Of a stretch of 55,277 nucleotides of DNA, positions 28,711 to 37,981 are shown piece after piece. A program made the translations under genes and the position numbers. The notes beneath the pieces were generated by a model, which saw only the letters and a list, made by a program, of their open reading frames with translations, did not search any database and was not told the DNA's origin. Positions within the stretch are counted from its first letter, which is position 1. Each line of letters begins with the position of its first letter. Source of the DNA: Candidatus Nitrosopumilus sp. (GTDB taxonomy: Archaea > Thermoproteota > Nitrososphaeria > Nitrososphaerales > Nitrosopumilaceae); contig REGK01000002.1 of the NCBI GenBank assembly GCA_003702545.1, forward strand, positions 1-55,277. The letters run 5' to 3'.

Positions 28711-29547
28711 TTACTTGGAAATTTTTACATCAACAACTGTTTGATAATATCTTGGACCTACGGGTCTGACAATTTTTGATCCTAATATCTCTGATTTTAC
28801 TGGTGAAACTTGCAAATAATGTTCTTCTGAAAGTTTTCCTGCATCCGATTTTTTATCTGCATGTATATGTGAATAATAGTGGATTGTTCCTCCATCCTTT
28901 GTTGTTTTAATTGCTGATTCTAAAAATTCATCAGATCTTTCAGGTAGGAGCATTAATGTTCTGTCTGATTTGTTTTCCAATTGTTCATTGATTATTTGTG
29001 TTGCATCTCCATTAATTGAGACCACTTTCCCAGCCAGTTTGTTTAGTTTGATATTTCTTTCACACAAATTTGATGCAGTTGGATTGATGTCTAGACTGTA
29101 AACTGTACATTTCTTCTTTTTTGCAGCTATTATTGAAAACATCCCAACACCTGCAAACATGTTTGTCATGACTTCTCCATCTTGAATCAAGTTTGCAATT
29201 CTATCCCTTTCAGTAGATAATCTCGGTGAAAAAAATGCATTTTCTACATCTACAATGAATTTACATCCAAATTCTCTGTATTCTGTTTCTGTATTGTTTT
29301 CTCCTGCAATTATCTCAAGATTTCGTGTTCGAAAATCCCCTTCTACTGCCGATGCCTGATAAAATACACTTCTTACAATCTTTACATCATTAAGTAATGC
29401 TTCTCCAATAATCTTTTTTTTAGGTAAAAGTGAATCTGGTATTCGTACAATGATTATTTCCCCAATCTGATCAAAAGCTGAAATTAATTCTTCACTTTCT
29501 TTTGGAGAAAGCACACTTTCAAGTGATTTTTTTAGCATTCGAGTCAA
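28711..29547 (-). CDS. trm5: Trm5-like tRNA (guanine37-N1)-methyltransferase
   Basis: 'IVRIPDSLLPKKKIIGEALL', 'VMTNMFAGVGMFSIIAAKK', 'VYSLDINPTASNLCERNIKLNKL'. Confidence 0.85.
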   Translation of the reverse strand: MTRMLKKSLESVLSPKESEELISAFDQIGEIIIVRIPDSLLPKKKIIGEALLNDVKIVRSVFYQASAVEGDFRTRNLEIIAGENNTETEYREFGCKFIVDVENAFFSPRLSTERDRIANLIQDGEVMTNMFAGVGMFSIIAAKKKKCTVYSLDINPTASNLCERNIKLNKLAGKVVSINGDATQIINEQLENKSDRTLMLLPERSDEFLESAIKTTKDGGTIHYYSHIHADKKSDAGKLSEEHYLQVSPVKSEILGSKIVRPVGPRYYQTVVDVKISK

Positions 29548-31331
29548 TTCTTGTAATAGAAATTTCCAGATGATTTCTGGTCTTTATCTAATCTACTTTC
29601 TAGCTTGTTTACTCTTGGTCTGAGACTTTTTTCATCCCGTCTAAATGACATGTCAAGTGATCTTAGAAATCTATTCATTGCATCTGCTTTTGGCAGTGGT
29701 GATGTAGCTTTTCCTGCAGCGCCTGACTCTCCTTCAAAAATTACCATTGTGTCTGAAATTAAATCCATTAATTGTAAATCATGATCAATTACAATTGCTG
29801 ATTTTCCAAATGAACGAACAAATTTTTGTAAGAATTTTGCAACTGCAATTCTATCTTCAACATCTAAAAATGCTGATGGTTCATCTAATGCATAGAGGTC
29901 AACTTTTTGCAATAGACAAGATGCAACTGCTACCTTTTGGAGTTCTCCTCCGGAGAGATTCTTTACTGATTTATTGTATAGTTTTTTGATTTTTAGTGGA
30001 TCAAGAATCTGTTCTTCTTCAAGACTTCCTTCTACGGGACTTCCATTTGCTTTATCTAATAATGCAACAACTTCAACATCTACGTCATTTTGAAGATATT
30101 GTGGTTTGTATGCTATCTTGATTTTTTTATCAACATCACCTAAATCTGGTTTTTCAACTCCTGCAATCATCTTCATCATGGTTGTTTTACCTAGTGCATT
30201 GGCACCCATAATTCCAAGAACTTCTCCTTTTCTCACTTGTCCAGGTTCAACTTCAACTGAAAATGAAGGATATTTTTTTGTTAATTTTGGATAGTTTACA
30301 ATTTCACTTCCTTCTTGAAATTCATCTGTAGATGTAGATGATACATCAAAGGAAAATGCCTTGTCTCTAAATCTTACATTTTCATTTGGTAGATACCCAT
30401 CAAGAAAAACATTGATTCCAACTTTGGTTGAAAGAATATTTGATACAATACCATATGCAGATGGTTCTCCATAAAGTACTTCGATGTAATCACTAAGAAA
30501 ATCAAGTAAAGTCAAGTCATGCTCTACAACCATGACACTTTTTCCAATTTTTGCAAGACTTTGAATAACTCGTGCTACACCTGTTCTTTGAAACACATCA
30601 TTGTAAGATGACGGTTCATCAAAAAAGTAAAACTCTGTATCTTTGGAAGCAGCAACTGCTACTGCAATTCTTTGAAGTTCTCCTCCACTCAGCTCCTTTA
30701 AACTTTGATCAACAGAGTTCTCCAATCCTAATTCTTTGATTAATTCTCTTGATACTCCTCTTTCATCATATTTTTCAATGAGTTCTTTTCCAGTTCCGTC
30801 AAATGCTTGTGCAACATGATGAACTTGTTGAGGTTTTATTGATGCACGAATTTGGTTTTGTTTGATTTTTTCAAAATGTTGTTTTAACTCTGTCCCACTA
30901 TAGTATTTCAATATCTCATCCCATTCTGGAGGATTTTCATATCTTCCAAGATTTGGTTTTAGGTTGCCTGATAGGATATTCACAACAGTACTTTTTCCCA
31001 TCCCATTTCTTCCAAGTAAGCCCACTACCTCTCCTTTTTTTGGAGTTGGCAATTTGTATAATCGAAATGAATTTGGACCATATTGATGAATTTTATCAGT
31101 AGCTAACTCACTGGCTAAATTTACAATTGTAATTGCATCAAATGGACATACTTTGACACATATCCCACACCCATTACAGATATCTTCATCAATTTGGGCT
31201 TTTTTTGATTCTTCATTAAGTACGATACAATCTGCACCTGATTTGTTGACTGGACAGTATTTTATGCACTCTAAACCACATTTTTTTGGCTGACAGAGTT
31301 CATGATCTAAAACCCCGACTCTATGCGTCAT
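29544..31331 (-). CDS. ABCE1/Rli1 ribosome-recycling ATPase
   Basis: N-terminal Fe-S region CGLECIKYCPVNKSGADCIV..CNGCGICVKVCPFDAI and twin ABC domains (GRNGMGKST, LSGGELQR x2). Confidence 0.96.
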   Translation of the reverse strand: MTHRVGVLDHELCQPKKCGLECIKYCPVNKSGADCIVLNEESKKAQIDEDICNGCGICVKVCPFDAITIVNLASELATDKIHQYGPNSFRLYKLPTPKKGEVVGLLGRNGMGKSTVVNILSGNLKPNLGRYENPPEWDEILKYYSGTELKQHFEKIKQNQIRASIKPQQVHHVAQAFDGTGKELIEKYDERGVSRELIKELGLENSVDQSLKELSGGELQRIAVAVAASKDTEFYFFDEPSSYNDVFQRTGVARVIQSLAKIGKSVMVVEHDLTLLDFLSDYIEVLYGEPSAYGIVSNILSTKVGINVFLDGYLPNENVRFRDKAFSFDVSSTSTDEFQEGSEIVNYPKLTKKYPSFSVEVEPGQVRKGEVLGIMGANALGKTTMMKMIAGVEKPDLGDVDKKIKIAYKPQYLQNDVDVEVVALLDKANGSPVEGSLEEEQILDPLKIKKLYNKSVKNLSGGELQKVAVASCLLQKVDLYALDEPSAFLDVEDRIAVAKFLQKFVRSFGKSAIVIDHDLQLMDLISDTMVIFEGESGAAGKATSPLPKADAMNRFLRSLDMSFRRDEKSLRPRVNKLESRLDKDQKSSGNFYYKN

Positions 31332-31425
31332 GTGCTAGAACGGTAATCCCTTTGTTTTATACCTATTTTGGAGTAATTATCTGATTTCGTTACGTTAATA
31401 ATTGAGATTTTAACAATGATTTTCA

Positions 31426-31540
31426 AGCCGGCCATAGCGTTAGGGTGCGACCCAATCCCTTTCCGAACTTGGAAGTCAAACCTGACGTCGCTGTTGTGCT
31501 ACTAAGATGCGAGAGCCCTTGGGAAGCAACAGTGCTGGCA
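31426..31540 (+). rRNA. 5S ribosomal RNA
   Basis: GCCGGCCATAGCGTTAGGGTGCGACCCAATCCCTTTCCGAACTTGGAAGTCAAACC..GCTGGC; 5'/3' ends pair (GCCGGC/GCTGGC) and the CCGAACTTGGAAGTCAA loop region is conserved. Confidence 0.93.
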
Positions 31541-31587
31541 TTTTCTAATTTACAATCTATTAATAATGAAATTATTCAAAACATAGC

Positions 31588-31716
31588 ATGCCAAACTGTT
31601 CTGTTTGTGGAGAAATGTGTGACAATGACATTAGATTGATGAATCACATGATGGAAAAACATGGTTGGAGAAATCCAAACGTTGGAAAACCTGATAGGAA
31701 TAGTCGAGGTTACTAA
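31588..31716 (+). CDS. 42-aa C2H2-type zinc-finger microprotein
   Basis: Not in supplied ORF track. MPNCSVCGEMCDNDIRLMNHMMEKHGWRNPNVGKPDRNSRGY; CxxC-x13-HxxxxxH pattern, 47 nt downstream of 5S rRNA. Confidence 0.6.
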   Translation: MPNCSVCGEMCDNDIRLMNHMMEKHGWRNPNVGKPDRNSRGY

Positions 31717-31717
31717 T

Positions 31718-33184
31718 TTACAATTTTTGTAAATAATCTAAAATCAATCTTACTCCAAAACCTGTTGCTCCTTTTGGATTGTATGATTTTTCTTTTGTAG
31801 CAGTTTGTGTCCATGCAACACCTGCTATATCCAAATGCGTCCATGGTGTATTCTCAATTGCATTTCTCAAAAATGCTGCAGCAGTTATTGTTCCTGCTGC
31901 TCTTCCTATACCCATATTTTTCATATCTGCAACGTCTGACTTTATCATATCCATAAATTCTTGATTAAGTGGAAGTTCCCAAATTTGTTCTGTGGTGTTT
32001 TTTGATGATTCAAAAATTTTCTTTGATAACTTTTCATCATTTGAAACCATTCCTGCTACATTAGTTCCTAATGCTATGATGCATGCACCTGTAAGTGTTG
32101 CAAAGTCAATAATTGCTTTAGGTGAATAATGTTTTTCTCCATATGCTATGGCATCAGCTAAAATCAATCTTCCTTCAGCATCTGTGTTGAGAATTTCTGC
32201 TGTCTTCCCACTGTATAGTTTTATTATGTCACCTGGTCTATATGATTCTCCTCCTGGCATGTTTTCGACTGATGGAACTATCCCAATTACATTAATTGGT
32301 AATCTTAATTCTGAAACCGCTTTCATAATTCCCAATACTGTACAACCACCACATTTGTCAAATTTCATTTCGTCCATGTTTGCTCCAGGTTTTAATGAAA
32401 TTCCTCCTGTGTCAAATGTTACAGCTTTTCCAACAAGTACAATTGGTTTTTCATTTCTTGAACCTTGATTATGTTCTAAAATGATTAATTTTGGTTCGTT
32501 TTTACTTCCTTGTCCTACCGCAGTAATTCCTCCAAACCCTTTCTTTTTTAGTTCTGGCTTTGAGATGATTTTACATTTCATTTTGTTTTTGGATATAGTT
32601 TTTGCAAAATTTGCCAGTGTTGATGGTGTACATTCGTTTGGAGGTAGATTTGCAATACTTTTTGTAAATATTGCTCCCTCGGCTACAATATCTGCCGTCT
32701 TTATTGACTGAACAACTTTGTTTGATTTTGAAACAATTATTGTCATGTCTGGGGAATTTTCTTCTTTTTCAGCCTTGAATTTTTCAAATTTGTATAATGC
32801 CATCTTTGCTCCTTCTACAATCTGGGCTGAAGAAGAAATCTGATTCATGACAAATGAGGGAGGTACAATTATTGAAAATTCTTTTAATTTTAACTCACGT
32901 GCTTTTTGAGCAATTTTACCTGAAATCTGTCTAAAACTGTCTTTTGTAATGTCTTCTTTTTTTCCAATACCTGCAATCAAAATTCTTTCAAATTGTTTTT
33001 TACCTATGGATGGAATTATTGATAATTTTCCTAATTTTCCTTCTATGTCCTTGAGAGATTGATTAACTGCAAATGATGTTTTTGCATCTAATTTTGGCAA
33101 TCCTAAAACTTTATCTGAATTTTCTAATGCAAACCCACAAAGAAGCTGGGTTTTCTTTGGAATATTTTGTATTTTGATCTTCAT
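31718..33184 (-). CDS. pepA: leucyl aminopeptidase (M17)
   Basis: 'NTDAEGRLILADA' signature, 'VGKAVTFDTGGISLKPGANMDEMKFDKCGG'. Confidence 0.95.
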   Translation of the reverse strand: MKIKIQNIPKKTQLLCGFALENSDKVLGLPKLDAKTSFAVNQSLKDIEGKLGKLSIIPSIGKKQFERILIAGIGKKEDITKDSFRQISGKIAQKARELKLKEFSIIVPPSFVMNQISSSAQIVEGAKMALYKFEKFKAEKEENSPDMTIIVSKSNKVVQSIKTADIVAEGAIFTKSIANLPPNECTPSTLANFAKTISKNKMKCKIISKPELKKKGFGGITAVGQGSKNEPKLIILEHNQGSRNEKPIVLVGKAVTFDTGGISLKPGANMDEMKFDKCGGCTVLGIMKAVSELRLPINVIGIVPSVENMPGGESYRPGDIIKLYSGKTAEILNTDAEGRLILADAIAYGEKHYSPKAIIDFATLTGACIIALGTNVAGMVSNDEKLSKKIFESSKNTTEQIWELPLNQEFMDMIKSDVADMKNMGIGRAAGTITAAAFLRNAIENTPWTHLDIAGVAWTQTATKEKSYNPKGATGFGVRLILDYLQKL

Positions 33185-33394
33185 ACGTATGTATAATTTT
33201 CATCGTCTTATTTAGATTTATGATATTCTCTTGATATTCCGTTAATCTCTGCAGAAAAGATTGGTTCCCCAGAATCTTTAATTTTTTCAGATTGAAGATT
33301 TCTTACTTTTTGACTACATCACCAATCATTATTGTTCTCCATTCTACAATTTCTTTGTGAGATTTTTTTAATTATTAAAACATGTTTTTAGTAT

Positions 33395-33790
33395 TCAAAT
33401 AAGATCTTCGTCATTAATTTTGATAATTTTACTATTGGAAATCAAACTTGTTGATCTAACAAAAACTGCTTTTACAGATTTACAATCTTGTGAACACTGT
33501 TCATTAATTCCAGATGTTGGGAATTTTTTTAATTTATCTGAAAAAATTGTTTTTATCACTGGCAGTAAAGCAGATCTTCCTCCATGTGCTCTTTTCCCAT
33601 CAATAAACCAAAACATGTCTAATGCTGATTCATCTAAAATTTTTTCTCGAATGTTCTTTCCTTCTTCACTATAATGACCCACCATCTTCATTTTTCCTCT
33701 AGCAAAAAAATCAACAAATTTTGCAAATTTTACGCACAAATAACATTGATTATCAAAAACTATCATGGGAAAATCTTGCTCAATTTCCAT
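33395..33790 (-). CDS. DCC/DUF393-family thiol-disulfide protein
   Basis: 'MIVFDNQCYLCVKFAKFV' (DxxCxxC) at the N-terminus, as in DUF393. Confidence 0.75.
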   Translation of the reverse strand: MEIEQDFPMIVFDNQCYLCVKFAKFVDFFARGKMKMVGHYSEEGKNIREKILDESALDMFWFIDGKRAHGGRSALLPVIKTIFSDKLKKFPTSGINEQCSQDCKSVKAVFVRSTSLISNSKIIKINDEDLI

Positions 33791-33831
33791 ATTATTATTA
33801 GACTGAAATTAATTAAAAATTCTTCCTAATT

Positions 33832-34149
33832 CTAAATACTAGGAGTCTGTTTGTGATTTGGGAAGCATTCTCTACAATAAACAGGTCTGTCTTCTTTAGG
33901 TTTGAATGGTACTTGACATTCATTTCCGCAATCACCACATGTTGCTGTGTGCATCTCTCTTTGTCTATTGAATCTTGATCTTCCAAATCTGTCTCCACTA
34001 CGTCTTTCTGGTCTGTGATTTGGGAAGCATTCTCTACAATAAACAGGTCTGTCTTCTTTAGGTTTGAATGGTACTTGACATTCATTTCCGCAATCACCAC
34101 ATGTTGCTGTGTGCATCTCTCTTTCCTCTCCAAAGGACATATCTTTCAA
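33832..34149 (-). CDS. tandem-duplicated zinc-ribbon protein
   Basis: Two identical 37-aa units REMHTATCGDCGNECQVPFKPKEDRPVYCRECFPNH, each with two CxxC pairs. Confidence 0.85.
   Translation of the reverse strand: MKDMSFGEEREMHTATCGDCGNECQVPFKPKEDRPVYCRECFPNHRPERRSGDRFGRSRFNRQREMHTATCGDCGNECQVPFKPKEDRPVYCRECFPNHKQTPSI
33852..33962 (-). repeat. 111-bp perfect direct repeat, copy 1
   Basis: Identical base for base to 34014-34124 (offset 162 nt). Confidence 0.97.
34014..34124 (-). repeat. 111-bp perfect direct repeat, copy 2
   Basis: Identical base for base to 33852-33962. Confidence 0.97.
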
Positions 34150-34298
34150 AAATTTGGAAGATTGTTCTGTAATTAAACTATTGTAAATTCTTTGGAAATT
34201 TGTGATCGATACAATTTTTCAATTCATGGTTATTTTGGATTTTTGTTAACATGTTTTAGAAGTAGATTTTTATTAAATTTGGAGTCAAAACGATCGAT

Positions 34299-35966
34299 AT
34301 GGGGCTCAATTATTATCAGATTAAGAAAAATATTCTGAGAGCTCGAAAATTAGTCATCAAAGCCACAAATACTGCTGGCTCAGGTCATCCTGGCGGTTCA
34401 TTTTCAATGGCTGAAATTTTGGGTTGTTTATTTTACAAGTATCTAAAATTTGATCCTAAAAACCCTCAATGGGAAGATAGAGATCGTTTAGTATTGTCCA
34501 AAGGTCATGCAGCTCCAGGTTTGTTTTCAAATATGGCAGTTGCAGGATATTTTCCAGAATCAGAACTTGAAACATTGAGAAAATTTGGAAGTAAATTACA
34601 AGGACATCCTGATTTGAAATGTCCTGGAGTTGAATTTTGTGGTGGATCATTAGGTACTGGTTTGTCTTATTCTGTGGGAATTGCACTTGCAGGCAAAATT
34701 GATTCTAAAGATTACCATGTCTATACAATCATTGGTGATGGAGAGTCTGATGAAGGCCAAGTTTGGGAGGCTGCTATGACTGCCGGAAAATACAATGTTG
34801 ATAATCTTACTGTTTTTCTTGACAGAAATTTTATCCAACAAGATTCCTACACTGAAAAAATTATGCCTCTTGACAAAAAATTAGAAACTGATAATCTTTC
34901 TGAAATGTGGAAAGATGCCTCTAGATGGAAAACTGGTGACAAATGGAGATCATTTGGTTGGAACGTGATTGAAATTGATGGTCATAGGGTTGAACAGATT
35001 GATGCTGCTATTGCAAAAGCAAATGCAACAAAAGGCGTACCGACAATAATTATCTCAAGAACAATTAAAGGAAAAGCTGTTGAACATATGGAGGATAACC
35101 CTGCATGGCATGGAAAGGCACCTGATTCTGATGTTGTTCCAATTATCAATATGGAATTAGATTCCCAGTTCATGATTGCACCATCAATTATTGCTGGTGA
35201 TATGTCAAATCTTGAAAATGAAGTTAAACGATGTGTTACTGGAAGATCTGATTATATCCATCTAGATGTTATGGATGGTCAATTTGTTCCAAACAAAACA
35301 TTTGATCATACTAAAATCAAAGAATTGAGACCACTTACTGTAATTCCATTTGATTCTCATCTCATGATTAACGAACCTCTAAAACATGTTAGAGATTACA
35401 TTGATGCTGGTAGTGACATCATTACTGTACATGCAGAAGTAACTGATGAATCTAGTTTTGGAGAAATCCATGATCTGTTAAAACAAAATCAAGTGGGTGT
35501 TGGTTTTGCAATAAATCCTGACACTGAATTACCTGAATGGTTTTACAAATTCATACCTTCACTTGATCAACTTATTGTAATGTCTGTGGTTCCTGGGAAA
35601 TCTGGTCAAAAGTACATTGAAGAAACTCATTCAAAAATGGCTAGATTGAATGCCATTTTGAAAGAACATGATTTTTCAGGATATATCGAAGCCGATGGTG
35701 GAGTAAATCTTGAAAATATTGGTTCCGTCTTTGCAGATGGTGCCCGTGCTTTTGTTGGGGGAGGTGCAATCATTGGACAACAAGATGTCCGTGCTGCAAT
35801 TAGAGAGTTTAGAACAGAAGTTTTGTCTTCTAGACGAGAATTATTACTTGATAAAGCAAATGAACTAGGTGGGATTGAATTAGTAAACAAATGGATCGGA
35901 TTACATGTTGTTGGAGAAAAACAAGAACAAATTAAAAAAATTGCACAGGAGAGAGGATACCTTTGA
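34299..35966 (+). CDS. fusion: transketolase N-terminal (TPP) domain + ribulose-phosphate 3-epimerase
   Basis: N-term 'NTAGSGHPGGSFSMAEILG', 'GDGESDEGQVWEAAM'; C-term 'APSIIAGDMSNLENEV', 'YIHLDVMDGQFVPNKTF', 'DSHLMI', 'EADGGVNLENI'. Confidence 0.93.
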   Translation: MGLNYYQIKKNILRARKLVIKATNTAGSGHPGGSFSMAEILGCLFYKYLKFDPKNPQWEDRDRLVLSKGHAAPGLFSNMAVAGYFPESELETLRKFGSKLQGHPDLKCPGVEFCGGSLGTGLSYSVGIALAGKIDSKDYHVYTIIGDGESDEGQVWEAAMTAGKYNVDNLTVFLDRNFIQQDSYTEKIMPLDKKLETDNLSEMWKDASRWKTGDKWRSFGWNVIEIDGHRVEQIDAAIAKANATKGVPTIIISRTIKGKAVEHMEDNPAWHGKAPDSDVVPIINMELDSQFMIAPSIIAGDMSNLENEVKRCVTGRSDYIHLDVMDGQFVPNKTFDHTKIKELRPLTVIPFDSHLMINEPLKHVRDYIDAGSDIITVHAEVTDESSFGEIHDLLKQNQVGVGFAINPDTELPEWFYKFIPSLDQLIVMSVVPGKSGQKYIEETHSKMARLNAILKEHDFSGYIEADGGVNLENIGSVFADGARAFVGGGAIIGQQDVRAAIREFRTEVLSSRRELLLDKANELGGIELVNKWIGLHVVGEKQEQIKKIAQERGYL

Positions 35967-36937
35967 ATGAACCAGTAATGACTGACATGCGTTCAGAATA
36001 TTCAAAGACTCTAGTTCAACTTGGAAAAGAAAACCCAAACATAGTTGTATTGGGTGCTGACACTACTGATTCACTAAAAACATCTAGTTTTGGAAAAGAA
36101 TTCCCAAACAGATTCTTCAATGTTGGTATAGCCGAAGCAAATCTCGTTACTACCTCTGCCGGTTTGGCAGTATCTGGAAAAATTCCATTTGCAAGTACTT
36201 ATGCCATATTTTTACCTGGAAGGGCAGTAGATCAAATCAGAAATAATGTGGCTTATCCTTCGCCTCCTGGAAAAAAAGGTCTTAATGTAAAATTTGTTGT
36301 TTCTCATGGTGGATTATCCGTTGGACCTGATGGTGGTTCTCATCAGCAAATTGAAGATATTGGAATAATGAGAGTAATTCCAAATTTGCGAGTTTTCATT
36401 CCTGCAGATACAATTGCAGTTTCCCAACTAACTTCTTTGATGGCAAATGAATATGGGCCATTTTACATGAGAATGGCTAGATCAAAAACACCTTTGATTC
36501 ATTCAGATTCTCAAAAATTTGAAACTGGAAAAGCAATCACCTTGAGAGATGGTTCTGATTGCACAATTGCTGCGTGTGGAATTACTGTAAGAATGGCATT
36601 GGAAGCTGCAGAATCACTTCAACAAGAAGGCATATCTTGTAGAGTATTAGATATGTTTTCTATAAAACCAATTGATGGTGAAACTTTAGAAAAAGCTGCT
36701 CGTGAAACTGGATGTATTGTTACTGCTGAAGAACATAATGTTGTAGGTGGAATGGGTTCTGCAGTTGCTGAATCTGTCTCTGAATCCTATCCTGTACCGA
36801 TAAAGAGAATTGGGGCTCAAGATATGTTTGGTGAGTCTGCTCGTGACAAAGAAATCCCTTTACTTTTAGAAAAGCATGGAATAACATCTTTTAATATGGT
36901 AAAACAAGTCAAAGAAGTTAGGAGTAAAAAATTATGA
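35963..36937 (+). CDS. transketolase C-terminal section
   Basis: 'MRSEYSKTLVQLGKENPNIVVLGADTTDSLKTSSFGKEFPNRFFNVGIAEANLVTTSAGLA', 'VTAEEHNVVGGMGSAVAE'. Confidence 0.94.
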   Translation: MNEPVMTDMRSEYSKTLVQLGKENPNIVVLGADTTDSLKTSSFGKEFPNRFFNVGIAEANLVTTSAGLAVSGKIPFASTYAIFLPGRAVDQIRNNVAYPSPPGKKGLNVKFVVSHGGLSVGPDGGSHQQIEDIGIMRVIPNLRVFIPADTIAVSQLTSLMANEYGPFYMRMARSKTPLIHSDSQKFETGKAITLRDGSDCTIAACGITVRMALEAAESLQQEGISCRVLDMFSIKPIDGETLEKAARETGCIVTAEEHNVVGGMGSAVAESVSESYPVPIKRIGAQDMFGESARDKEIPLLLEKHGITSFNMVKQVKEVRSKKL

Positions 36938-37602
36938 AAATCTTTCTTGATACTGCCAATTTAGAATCTATAAAAAAATTCAATGATATGGGGTTACTTG
37001 ATGGAATTACTACTAATCCATCTCTTATGTCAAAAGAAAAAGGTAATCCTAAAGATGCAATGGAAGAGATTACAAAAATCATCAAAGGTGATGTAAGTCT
37101 AGAAGTTGTTAGTACTGACTTTTCTGGAATGATTGAGGAAGGAAAACGATTGCGTCAATATGGCGATAATGTTGTTGTTAAAGTTCCTATGACTCCTGAT
37201 GGTCTAAAAGCTTGTAAATCCCTTTCATCTGAAGGTATTCCTGTAAACGTGACCTTGGTTTTTTCACCAAATCAGGCTCTACTTGCTGCAAAATCTGGTG
37301 CAAAATATGTTAGTCCATTTATCGGAAGATTAGATGATATTGGCCAAGATGGTATGAACTTAATCCAAGACATTAAAGATATTTTCAAAAATTATCCTCA
37401 TCTAAAAACTGAAATTCTAGTTGCCAGTGTTCGTCACCCCATGCATGTTGTAGATGCTGCAAAAATTGGAGCTGATGTAGTAACTTTGCCTCCTGGAGTT
37501 TTAGATAAAATGCTTCAACACCCATTGACAAAAATTGGTTTAGAAAACTTCCTAAAGGATTGGGAAAAAGTCAAAACTGAAAACCCTGATATCAAAATTT
37601 AG
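36934..37602 (+). CDS. tal: transaldolase (TalC/MipB-like)
   Basis: 'MKIFLDTANLESIKKFNDMGLLDGITTNPSLMSKE', 'VVKVPMTPDGLKACKSLSSEGIPVNVTLVFSPNQALLAAKSGAKYVSPFIGRLDD'. Confidence 0.95.
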   Translation: MKIFLDTANLESIKKFNDMGLLDGITTNPSLMSKEKGNPKDAMEEITKIIKGDVSLEVVSTDFSGMIEEGKRLRQYGDNVVVKVPMTPDGLKACKSLSSEGIPVNVTLVFSPNQALLAAKSGAKYVSPFIGRLDDIGQDGMNLIQDIKDIFKNYPHLKTEILVASVRHPMHVVDAAKIGADVVTLPPGVLDKMLQHPLTKIGLENFLKDWEKVKTENPDIKI

Positions 37603-37645
37603 TATCTATATTCTAAATATTATAAAAATAGAGTTTTGAGGAAAA

Positions 37646-37915
37646 CTAAGAACCCTTATTCTTACTTTTCCTGGAACCAGTTCCTCTACCTGTAATTCTG
37701 GTCATGCCTTCTGTTGATCGTCTAGCTTTAGGTTCTGGTACATCTTTGAGTTTTTTTGAACCCGTACCTCTGCCAGTGTGTATCATTCTGTTTCCAGCAG
37801 CTTTCTTTCTTGCTTCTTGAATTTTTCTAAATTCATCACCAGACCATTTTTTGGGATCATCGTCAACTTCCATAGTTCCTGTGCCCCTTCCAGTTCGTAT
37901 TCTGATTTTAGCCAT
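37646..37915 (-). CDS. small basic TGRGTG-repeat protein
   Basis: 89 aa with three repeats: RTGRGTGTM, HTGRGTGSK, ITGRGTGSR; Lys/Arg rich. Confidence 0.75.
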   Translation of the reverse strand: MAKIRIRTGRGTGTMEVDDDPKKWSGDEFRKIQEARKKAAGNRMIHTGRGTGSKKLKDVPEPKARRSTEGMTRITGRGTGSRKSKNKGS

Positions 37916-37981
37916 AAACCTAGTTAGATTATCTGGTATTTATCTAAGCTCATTTTTGAAAAAGATTAGATTTCGATATCT

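Noticed and set aside
31445-31639. 64-aa plus ORF
   Set aside because: Overlaps the 5S rRNA; translated rRNA artefact.
33208-33351. In-frame TGA in the MENNNDW*CSQKVRNLQ reading as selenocysteine
   Set aside because: No visible SECIS-like stem and no known Sec use expected here; a homopolymer frameshift explains the pattern better.
33852-34124. Direct repeats as a possible CRISPR
   Set aside because: Only two 111-bp copies, in-frame protein-coding; repeat length and content do not fit CRISPR.
33813-34133. 106-aa minus ORF with internal repeat
   Set aside because: Alternate frame of the duplicated zinc-ribbon gene; the 33832-34149 frame has conserved CxxC motifs.
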